Shown: positions 1 through 9,100 of the stretch, piece by piece
Layout: each line of letters begins with the position of its first letter
Numbering within the stretch: the stretch's first letter is position 1
NCBI RefSeq assembly: GCF_016424485.1
Contig: NZ_JAELUP010000009.1
Coordinates: 1-33,873, forward strand
Length of the DNA stretch: 33,873 nucleotides
From: Paenibacillus roseus
GTDB lineage: Bacteria > Bacillota > Bacilli > Paenibacillales > Paenibacillaceae
Direction of reading: 5' to 3'
Translations under genes and position numbers: made by a program
The notes under the pieces: model-generated
What the model was told of the DNA's origin: nothing
Database searches by the model: none
What the model saw: only the letters and a program-made list of their open reading frames with translations

Positions 1-345
1 TGCAGTTGGACGGATGTCTTGATGACGGAATACGTGCCTTGCGGCCTCGCTATACTGCCTGGGATGGGACGGGCCTTTGTTCCTGGCTTCCGACCAAAGG
101 GAGGAAGGTTTCCTTTTCTGGCGCTCCTTTTTCTTCTCCTAGCTCTTGTTTCTTTTCAGCCTTATCCTGACGGGGGTTGGCTCCGTGGGGGGTGTAAAAC
201 GAAATACAGGAACGTAGAGCGGCTTGACCGGGGCGAACTTCCCCGTTTTAGCCGCTCTTGTTATCGTAGTGAGTAACCCCGCAGCGGTGCTTACAGGCTC
301 TTAGAGAGCGTTCTTTGCTCACTTAGAGCCTGTTGCATTAGCCCA
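1..345. other. GC-rich non-coding left end with hairpins
   Basis: I see no convincing gene here; an 85-codon plus-strand frame lacks a ribosome-binding site and a recognisable product. Two inverted repeats are visible. AGAGCGGCT (216-224) pairs with AGCCGCTCT (250-258), with CGGGG (229-233) and CCCCG (241-245) nested inside. ACAGGCTCT (293-301) pairs with AGAGCCTGT (325-333). The 11-mer GCCTTATCCTG at 160-170 also occurs at the probable oriT nick site near 31822-31832. Confidence 0.5.
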
Positions 346-388
346 AAAAAAACGCTGTAAAGCCCTTTAAGAGCCTTACAGCGTTTTT
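342..388 (-). terminator. Terminator of the recombinase operon
   Basis: A 13-bp perfect stem, AAAAACGCTGTAA (348-360) with TTACAGCGTTTTT (376-388), lies 15 bases past the recombinase stop codon. Read on the minus strand, the stem is followed by a run of T residues (complement of the A run at 345-352), as expected of an intrinsic terminator. Confidence 0.85.
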
Positions 389-402
389 AGCCAAACTATT
401 TA

Positions 403-1356
403 TTAATCCTCCACGGATAGGCTATCCAGGGCAACCCTCATTTCCTTGCTGCTGGAGATTGTATAGATCCTGGTATGATCCAATGAAGAGTGCCCCAGGA
501 TGTCGGCTACCCGTTGTAACGGATAACCAAGAGTAATCAAATCATGAGCAAGTGTATGCCGCGGCACATGACTTGTTAAATCGAGTATTCCTGTCTTCGC
601 GCGTAAAGTAGTGTAAAGGTACTCGATACCATCTTCAGTTAAGGCACCTCCACGGATAGACAAAAAGAGCTTTCTGGTTCCAGTCTTGTCCTGGACTTGA
701 TCCCGCTCAATAAGCCATTCTTTCAAGACGTCTCTCAACTCCTTGTTCATTTCAATTCGTCGGGCCTTGCCTCCTTTGCCATCACGGACAAAGATGTATC
801 CGGAATTAAAATCCAAATCATCAGTGTCCAAGGCAACCACTTCACCCGCGCGAAGGCCGGCGAGAAGTTGCAGGAATACAATAGCTCGATTGCGCGTGAA
901 CTTAAAGCTGTTTTTGATAGGGGTGTTCATGAACCGAACTAATTTATTTCGTTCGGATCTCTCTAACCACCGAGGCACTTTATCGTAAGTAATACCTTCC
1001 ACGGTAGAAACATTTTGAGTTTTTAGTTTGGCCCCGGGGTTTCTCTCAATAACACCCGTCTCTTTCAAAAATGTAAAGAAAGTACGGATCGATTTAATAG
1101 AATTATTAACGGTACTAATTGAATATTTTCTTTCCTTTCCGCCTTTAAGATAGGTTGTTTTTAGCAGGTGCTGCTTCCACTGCTGCAGATCCGAAGCAGA
1201 CACGTTTTGCGGATCAAACAATTCGTTTGTTAAGTCAGAGCCAGAGTACCATTGCATAAAGCTGCTGGCCACTGTGATATAGCGATCAACAGTGTTATTA
1301 CTAGATTCTTTTTCCTGCAGCCAATCCGCATATGCCGTTAAAATGTAATTCACCAT
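403..1356 (-). CDS. Tyrosine recombinase (XerC/XerD-like integrase)
   Basis: The 317-aa product has the two-domain layout of phage integrase/Xer recombinases. The N-terminal part (about 1-110) is a SAM-like core-binding domain. The C-terminal catalytic domain (about 125-315) shows the family residues: Arg in AGLRAGE, Lys in DGKGGKARR, His-x-x-Arg in HVPRH, His in ILGHSS, and the Tyr nucleophile in RIYT. Length matches Xer-type enzymes. The start has no clear ribosome-binding site but overlaps the stop of the preceding small membrane-protein gene by 7 bases, suggesting translational coupling. It could resolve plasmid multimers, or integrate the element if this is an ICE. Candidate target repeats lie at 293-333 and 2352-2453. 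Catalytic class is confident; the role is inferred. Confidence 0.93.
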   Translation of the reverse strand: MVNYILTAYADWLQEKESSNNTVDRYITVASSFMQWYSGSDLTNELFDPQNVSASDLQQWKQHLLKTTYLKGGKERKYSISTVNNSIKSIRTFFTFLKETGVIERNPGAKLKTQNVSTVEGITYDKVPRWLERSERNKLVRFMNTPIKNSFKFTRNRAIVFLQLLAGLRAGEVVALDTDDLDFNSGYIFVRDGKGGKARRIEMNKELRDVLKEWLIERDQVQDKTGTRKLFLSIRGGALTEDGIEYLYTTLRAKTGILDLTSHVPRHTLAHDLITLGYPLQRVADILGHSSLDHTRIYTISSSKEMRVALDSLSVED

Positions 1357-1565
1357 CTGTTTGTTATGCTAATTGGCTTACTTATAAAAAAATCAATCAG
1401 AACGCCTAATACAATCGATAAAAAAGACGCGATTACCATTAACCAGCCGTTCGAAGTGAGTCCGTATATAGCAATATGATGAAACCGTGCGTAAACAAAT
1501 GCTCCCGATAATAGAAAGATCGTCAATGTCATTGGCATGCAATACAAAATTCGAACTATGTTCAT
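1350..1565 (-). CDS. Small two-TM membrane protein, unknown
   Basis: This 71-aa protein has two predicted membrane segments (about residues 2-26 and 41-63) joined by a short loop. The start ATG at 1565 was chosen because GAGAGG lies 11 bases upstream; a frame extension to 1595 has no better site. The gene sits between an unknown 190-aa gene and the tyrosine recombinase, overlapping the latter by 7 bases, so the three probably form one operon. I recognise no family and assign no function. Confidence 0.65.
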   Translation of the reverse strand: MNIVRILYCMPMTLTIFLLSGAFVYARFHHIAIYGLTSNGWLMVIASFLSIVLGVLIDFFISKPISITNRW

Positions 1566-1607
1566 GAATTTACAACCTCTCAATTCCTTATTCATTTCAA
1601 TATGATA

Positions 1608-2180
1608 CTACTCATCACAAGAGCAATTATGATTGTACTTATACTCGTCTATGATTTCTCTCTTGAATTCTTTTTGTTGTGCTTCCCTGTACAAACTATC
1701 ATGTTTCCAGGTCACAAAATCAAAAACAGTGCCTGTCGTATGTGCATGAATATTATGATTTAGATGCAACCTTCCATCTAATTTCCATAGATTATAGCGA
1801 ACCATCCCTAAGACAACTTCAAAACCATTACCGCTTTCTTTAATTTCGCTATTAATTTTCGTTCTGGCGTGCCCGGTAAATTCGGCAAAGAACTCTACTG
1901 CCATTTTTTTATTAAGCTTCTTTGATTGAGCTATTTTTTCATTTTTAACACATTCTTCAATCTGATTACCTTCAATAATGCATTCCAAAACTTCATCTAT
2001 ATCAATATAGCAAACATTTCGTTTACTACTGTAGGAATCATATTGGAATGTTTCGTAGGGTTTTAAACCTTGATACACGAATACGCCATCATGATTACCT
2101 GTCAAACCGTAAATAGTCCATACCCTACCCTTGTAATAAATCACTTTATCGTACAATTCAACTTGCTTCGCCTGATTCAT
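1608..2180 (-). CDS. Hypothetical protein, 190 aa
   Basis: A soluble 190-aa protein with no signal peptide or membrane segment. It is rich in Lys, Glu and His, with an HNHNIHAH stretch around residue 140 and a Cys-x-Cys near the C-terminus. The ATG at 2180 has a good GAGGAG site 8 bases upstream. It is the first gene of a unit that continues with a small membrane protein and the tyrosine recombinase. The upstream region carries the GTTATTCCGTGAAAA-type repeats, which could control it. I do not recognise its family. Confidence 0.7.
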   Translation of the reverse strand: MNQAKQVELYDKVIYYKGRVWTIYGLTGNHDGVFVYQGLKPYETFQYDSYSSKRNVCYIDIDEVLECIIEGNQIEECVKNEKIAQSKKLNKKMAVEFFAEFTGHARTKINSEIKESGNGFEVVLGMVRYNLWKLDGRLHLNHNIHAHTTGTVFDFVTWKHDSLYREAQQKEFKREIIDEYKYNHNCSCDE

Positions 2181-2351
2181 TCATATTTCTCCTCTCTATT
2201 GTCTTAGTTCCTTTTATATACGGGTAGTTCCAAGCCCATTATTTTCGTAATTTAAACGATCCTTCATTTTTAAGAACCCCTCCTTTCTCCTTTTCCTTAA
2301 TAACTTTAACCATTCTTTTGATACGTTTTCGCTCCTATTTAACACAATAAA

Positions 2352-2453
2352 GTTATTCTGTGAAAATACTCTTTAAGTATACCATAGTTATTCCGCGAAA
2401 AAAAGAGGTTTTAAGTATTTTTTCACGGGATAACTTATGTTATTCCGTGAAAA
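2352..2453. repeat. Cluster of four GTTATTCCGTGAAAA-type repeats
   Basis: Three direct copies are at 2352-2366 (GTTATTCTGTGAAAA), 2387-2401 (GTTATTCCGCGAAAA) and 2439-2453 (GTTATTCCGTGAAAA). One inverted copy is at 2420-2434 (TTTTCACGGGATAAC). The inverted copy and the last direct copy form a near-perfect 15-bp inverted repeat with a 4-base spacer. Copies 1 and 2 start 35 bp apart and both are followed by TTTAAGTAT. They lie upstream of the 2180 gene start, so they could be operators, or recombination sites for the operon's tyrosine recombinase. Confidence 0.8.
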
Positions 2454-2499
2454 AATTCGACGGTTTTTTTCTTCATCTTGAGGTGTCTAATGCCACGAA

Positions 2500-2960
2500 T
2501 TCACCATCAATGGTGACACAACAATCCGCCCGCCTGATTCCAGGGACGAGCTGCTGTTTCCTCTGCTCCGGAAGAACCGTCGGCCTGCAACAGCGACGAA
2601 CGCCGGGCGCTGCGGTTCTCTTCAACTACCTGCTTCCGGATACGGCTGCAGCAGGACCGGCACTCTCCTTTGCCTGGATCCGGTTGGCCATCTTTCATGC
2701 TAGTTCCACGCCCGCCTGTTTCTCCAGGGACGAGCTGCTGTTTCCTCTCTGGAAGAAACGTTCTTCTGCAGCACCGGCGAGCGCACGGCGATACGACCGC
2801 TGCGCTTCTCTTCGCCCGTTGCTTCCGGATACGGATGGCCATCTTTTATTCCAACTCCTTGCTGTCTCCTTATCCAGGAAAGTTTCTCCTGCAGAGCGGA
2901 AAGCGATGCGCGATGCGCCTGTAAATAGTTGTTGTGGCCGCAGGTGCGGCAACAAGTGTA
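2500..2960. repeat. Degenerate GC-rich direct repeats
   Basis: This stretch is clearly more GC-rich than its AT-rich surroundings and holds imperfect direct repeats. The block CAGGGACGAGCTGCTGTTTC occurs at 2541 and 2725. CTTCCGGATACGG occurs near 2633 and 2822, and GGCCATCTTT near 2687 and 2837. A shorter relative, CCAGGAAAG, begins at 2874. Unit spacing is about 184 and then 150 bp. Open frames cross it on both strands, but they are repeat-driven, lack ribosome-binding sites and look non-coding. Confidence 0.65.
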
Positions 2961-3100
2961 AGCATCGGGTGAGACGCCTTAATCACATCACATCTTAAAT
3001 TTGAAAGTTAACATTCAAAAAAATATTCTGTGCTAATCGACCAGATGATGAATTCTCCTGTAACAAGCGGCCGCCGCTGGTGGTCTTGCCGGATTAAAAA

Positions 3101-3127
3101 AAGAGAATGACCCAAGGTCATTCTCTT
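3101..3127 (-). terminator. Terminator of the surface-protein operon
   Basis: A 12-bp perfect stem, AAGAGAATGACC (3101-3112) with GGTCATTCTCTT (3116-3127), lies 13 bases beyond the stop of the giant gene. On the minus strand it is followed by seven T residues, counting the end of the stem, so it is a canonical intrinsic terminator. The 140 bases between it and the GC-rich repeats hold nothing I recognise. Confidence 0.9.
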
Positions 3128-3140
3128 ACACGTTGCACTC

Positions 3141-6100
3141 TTATTTAATTCTATGAAGCTGATAGAAATCGTTCCATTTGTTTTTAATGTTCACCCGAAC
3201 GACTTTAATTTTCTCGGTTCCGTTGTTGTAGCGAACCTTGAAGGTGAAGTCCAGATATCCATTTTTGAGTTGTTCCAGCTTAATGTCTGCTGGTACATTT
3301 GGCAAGTCGGTATGTGGATCGTTTACTCGCCCATTCCACAGCGTTCTAGTGGTATTTCCGGGTTTAAGATCTCTATCCAGATATGCTTTACCAGCCCATG
3401 GCGATTGTGATTCATTCGGATAAGCGCTGCCGGTGACTACCGTCCAGACTTCTTCGGCCCGGACGGTGGAACCCGTTTGAATGCTTGTCGTTACGGCTGA
3501 GAGCAGGAAGCTTTCACCTGCCCAGAAATCATTCTCATTTCGATAGCGCTGATTGTACTGTTGTTGCGTTATTTCCCTGTTTCTGAGTTGCTGGTCCAAT
3601 TTTTTGTTGTACTCTTTCAAATTGTTGAGCCAGGTATCCGTATGACTGACTTCTGCGGTCAAATCCAACTCCAGTACCCGAATCGTTTTACGCGTAACAA
3701 TGGCTTCTGCTTTACCATCGGAAACGCTTTGCTCGACCTCGTAATTCCCGGACTTTGTTGTCTTCCAGCTTGGTCCAGGTCCAGCATTGGAGTAAGGGAA
3801 CGAAAGGTTGTAATCATACGTTTTTTTCGCGCCGGTAACCATATCGGTGACAACGTAATTTACAGTCAAATTGTCTTTATCCGGATCCGATAAGCTATGG
3901 CTGATTTGAATTGTATCTCCCTCATATACTGGTTTTGGCGCCCAATCAAAATCAGCGGTTGGTGGTTGATTTGTCTCGATAAAGAAGAATCTTCTGTCAC
4001 TCCAATCTCCCCACTCAATCCCGTCATGTACACGCACCTGGATATACATGTTCACTTTCTCCGGCAGTGGCTTTGCCGGTTTCCAAGTGAGCGCTGATCC
4101 CGTCAGCTCACTTGACTCCTGCTCCATATGTCCACCATACCTATAAATTCGAACACTGTACTTGGATTGAGTATCTTGATCTGCATCTCCATACGTCCAC
4201 CGGAATGTCGGCTGCAACTCAGTCATCTTCGTAGGGTTGCTCTGGTCTTCACTGGCCGGAACCGTCACCCTGGCGACCGGCTTGCGGTTTACGATATTAA
4301 CCTTGAACTGGAAGGTATCACTTTGTCCAAGTGAATCCTCTACGACTTGACGAATGTTGAACGTGCCAAGGGAGTTAAAGGTTTTAATCCAGCTTTCCCG
4401 CGCGGTGCTTTGCAGCGTCTCAAATCCGCCGATACTTTCATTTCGGATGTAATACCAATGCGGCAGGTTTTTACTTGGGCCATCCTCCTTATCATAGGCC
4501 GTTGATGTTATTGTGATTGGAACGCCCCGGTAAGTATTGATATGACTGGTTGTAAAGCCGGCAACAGGCGGCTCGTCCGCCTTTGGAATGACCGTGACAT
4601 TAATCGTCTTCTCTAGAAATTGACTCCATGCATCGTACTCATCCTTCACCGCTAATCCGACCTTGTACAGTCCCCGCTCTTCTGGAGTTACCAGCTTGGC
4701 AGCTACCGTTCTACCAGACGGTGTGACGTAGTAGAAACGCTTCTCTAGAATACCTTTTGTAGCTTTATAATCGATCCCGGTATCTTCTTTGGAGTAATTG
4801 GTCGCCGTTAAATATCTGTCCTTGTCGTGGCTCCTATCCGTCCATAAGATTGTTCCGTCCGAAGCGGCCGCAATATCATAATCAACTGTCGGCGGCCGGT
4901 GAACAATGAGCTGCCGCGAAGCCAAGTTTGACTCTTGCCGATAATCGGCAAAGGTGTTGTCTGGATACAAGTGATCGCTATGCGGATCATCTGTCGTCTT
5001 GTACGTGACCTGATACAACCCAACCTTGTCCATAACGGTGATCGGCTCTGTATAAGACTTGTCGTTATACTTGGACACACCCGATTTGCCATCACTCGCA
5101 TCCAAGAATTTTTGATCGAGCTGCTTGTATGTCCAGCTCGTCAATGCCTTGACTGACGGATCTTCTTCGGTATCGGTGTACATGGTAGAGTAAATCATCT
5201 CCTCCCCCACCAACGCGATACCTTGTAGCTTATTTTTGGCGCTCAGTGCTGACAGATCAGCATAGCTCATATCAAAGAATTCCGTTTTCGATACCTCAGT
5301 ATATGGCCCATAGAATCCGCTGGCAAATTCCGAATCTGTTGCTTCAAGTAGCGGCACATTTTGGACATAAACTCGAATAACACCGTCCAAAATATTGATT
5401 TTGATTTTATAGGCTGTTCTTTCCTTGAAATTGTAATCCGTTTTTTGCAGCTCTGTTCGCTGTCCATTTACTATTTTGACCAGCCGTAAGGTGCGGTCAT
5501 TGGCTTCCACTCGGTACATATTTTTTTCATCCTGTATGTGGAAACCGAAACCTGCGTAACGCTCCGCGATAAAAATATCATTCATTCGCAAAGTGAAGTT
5601 AAAGTTGGCATCCGACAACTTTAACTTGCTGACAAGCTGTTGCTGCGTAAGCAAGCTTTCCTTTATCATCGGATTTTCGTTGTATACAACATAAGGATAT
5701 GTGTACCAACTTTCTTGTACGCCACAGCACATGCTATCGTAATAGTTGTAATTGTTAATTCTTAATATTAACAGCCCGTCATAGTTTACACTAATAAGGG
5801 GTGCGTAAGCATATTTGTATCCTGATGAAGCAGAATCATTCGGCCATATATCACTACTAATAGTAGTGATAAGCTGTTTAGCTCCTGTTCTTGTGTTTAC
5901 CCTTTGTATTTTTTTGTCTTTACTCACGTAGTAGATGTATCCTTGAGCATCTACTTTTGTGATGGGGTAAACGGAGACTTTAGTATTTGATGTCCAAAAC
6001 ACATCATCTATTGTAGCCACGGTTTTTAGCTTCCCGTCATTTTCCCATTTATAGATAATGTATTTTTCGGGCAAAGTGACATGTTGCATAACCACTATAT

Positions 6101-9100
6101 TTTTGACAGGTGGTAAGTCTACATTAATTTTGTAGAGTCCGGCTGTACCAGAAATCTTGCCTGTATTGGTATTGTATATTGATCCATCTCCATTAATGAT
6201 AAATTTCCCGTCATCTGATGGATAAACCGTATGATGGTACGGTGTATCTGTGACTGTCCGAGTCTCATTGGATCTGGGATCATATATTAAAAACATACCG
6301 TCACCGCTGAATGGCTTGTACATTCGGTATCTTCTACCGTACGCATCCAGTAGGGAAGCACTGCGTGCCTGGTACTCATTCACGTTAAAATTCTTTTTCT
6401 CCAGAATTCTGTTTGGCTCTGACCATTCAGCATTTTCCATACTCCCATCATTTGTCCACTGGGATGTGTATTTTTCTTGCTGATAAGAGTAACTTGTTTC
6501 TCTTGAAAGTTGTTGGGTTGGGTTTTGACTAAACTTTTCTTGGCCCGATGGCTTAATAAATTCTGTGAATTTATATACCCGGTAGAAATCCCGGTTGTAG
6601 CTCATCGTCTCCAATTCTTGCCGCCAATAGTTGATTCTCATCAAGCTATCGTCAGAGTACCCTTTGTACGTTTGTACTATTTGTCCCTTAAAGACATTTA
6701 GATTCCCGTTACGTTTAGAAACAGAATAGTCGTTAAATAAATATGCACCATCCTCTGCTATTTGTATGATTTTTACATTGAGTGGTGTTGGACCAACATA
6801 ATTAGATGCCCTCACGTTGAGGTAATCAATGTTGGCCAGTGCTTTTGTGCGCGGGTTTACTGCCCATGACATTGGCGTTTCCCCGTAATAGTCAGTGTTT
6901 TTAAAATTTTTAATGATGTCCGAAGTTAGGATCGGAACATCTTTGATAACGACTGGCTCGATATACTCCGAGCTGACATCAAAGGATACTAACGGTCTGT
7001 CATTGATGACATGCAAATCAAATGTCCTGCTAGCATCTTTACCCCAATCCTCTTTAGCGTAGACGGTAATTTTGTATTTACCGACTTGGAGCTTGGGAAT
7101 GATAAATTCACGGTTGGCATTTAGCTTGACTTCAATTTCCGGCTGTGAGCCGAACAGTCCTTTGTTGCCTAAGTCGTAGACGTAGGACACTTTTTCTAAA
7201 ACAATCTTGTCATTATCTGGACTGTAGGACGTAACCTTAAACGTAGCGTCCTTGCCTTGTCCCAAACGAATCATTGGTGTTCTGTAATCAAGCTGAGGCA
7301 CAGGCGGCAAATCTTCCTTTACCGTCAACGTGTGTGTCGCAGGGTAAATAGATCGCAGTCCATCCTCGTCATATACGTGTAGCGTAATTATTTCTTCACC
7401 TGGCTTATCATAGATCGATAATTTATTGGTCCAAATATCCCTGGAATGGTTAATTTTACGGTCAGTTGGACTGAAGCTGTTCGCTGAAGAAAACGTCTGA
7501 GGCAACGGACGCCCTTCAACGACTGTTGACGGGCCTGTGATCATTGCAACAGGCTCACGCGGCACTACCTCTATGCTAGTTGTCCGAACGGAAACAGCGC
7601 CAAAATCATCTCTCATATACGCACGCACATAATGCGTACCTAATGTATCCATTTTAATGCTATGATAGCCGTTTATCTGTTTGTCATATTTGACCGGGAT
7701 GCGTTGCCCCCAGTCAGAGCTGATTGAAAAGTCAAAGCCCATGAAATAAACCTTATCCCCATCCGGGTCCATAGGAGTTGGAACGCTTGGATCATCGATG
7801 TAGATTAAGTCCATAGTAGTTCCGACTACCACTTTCTTAATCGGTTTGGTCCAAGCCCACGGATATACAAATCCGATTTCAAATTCAGGCGGCCGGTTAT
7901 CTTTCGGCCCTTTCACATCGAGCAACTTCGGACCGATCCAGTCCGATGTGCCGCAGCTCGTTGTGACCTCAATGTAGACGTTATGCGTTCCTACACCGAT
8001 AACCCATGGATACGTGCTGTAGGTGTAATTACTATGTGTGTTGATACCATATACAGGTGATGTGACCACACTGCTACCGTCTCTCATGATTCGGTACCGA
8101 TGTGAGTAATAGGTACAGCCGTTGACCGTAATATCGGGTATAAAAGAAAAATTGTCACGGTACTCAATACTCCCTGGAACTATACGGAAATCAGCTTTAT
8201 AGCTCGCAGTGTTTTTTTCATAAAAAAAAGACACATACGCTGTCTTATTGGCAGTTGACAAGCTTACGGACGCTGAACTGCCGTTATTGACCGTGTTTTT
8301 GTAAGTGGAGTAATCAACGTTGTATCCTTGAACGGTTCCGTAAGTAGAATTGGCTGTTATCGTCCGGGTTGCCGGGAGTGTGCTGACGATTTCCGAGCTT
8401 TCATCGGCCAAACTGTAGCTGCCGGTAGGGCTTGTCCTTACCATATGTCTAATCTTGATTTCGCCGGTATTAGCCCCCGCCTTAAGCCTGTACACATGGT
8501 AAAGGTACATGAGCGAAAAATTGCCTTGAAACGGATCAAGCTTGTAGGTGTAATTACTAGGGTTGTTAAGATTTGCTGGTGGTTCACCGTTTGTCGAGAT
8601 TTTAAAACCAACGTACTCATAATTGGCATTTGTCGGAGCTTCGAATGAATAGTTCTTGTCTTTTACAAGAGCTTGCTCCTTATCCGTAAAAACGCTATTT
8701 AGACTACTTCCATTTTCAAGAAAGTGCTTGATTACAGCTTTTGCCCCATTCTCATAGTAGAGATTGATACGGTGGGTGTCGTAACTGCCATCGAATTTGA
8801 TGGAAGGCGGTGTTCCACTTTTAATAGCGCCGTCTGGAACGCCAGTTGTGCTTGATTTGTACCCCGCATACGTATAGCCGCTTTTAGTCGGTGGTTCGAC
8901 GGAATATGTTTGTCCTATTGACATATCCGTTGTCTTCGTGGGAAAGACATCGGCTAAGCTTTGTCCACTGGTAGTATAGTGCTGCACGATCTGTTGTCCG
9001 TTTAGATAAAATTCGAATACGACTGGGAAATAGTATCGATATATTTTCACTCCCGGCGAACAACTTGGGCATGGATCATCAGATTCTTTCTCCCTCATAT

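Noticed and set aside
19..276. Plus-strand 85-codon open frame
   Set aside because: No ribosome-binding site, atypical composition and overlap with hairpins; reads as chance frame in GC-rich DNA.
2360..2998. Plus-strand 212-codon frame and opposing minus-strand frames
   Set aside because: They run through degenerate repeats, lack ribosome-binding sites and encode low-complexity Cys/Arg/Ser-rich sequence without domains.
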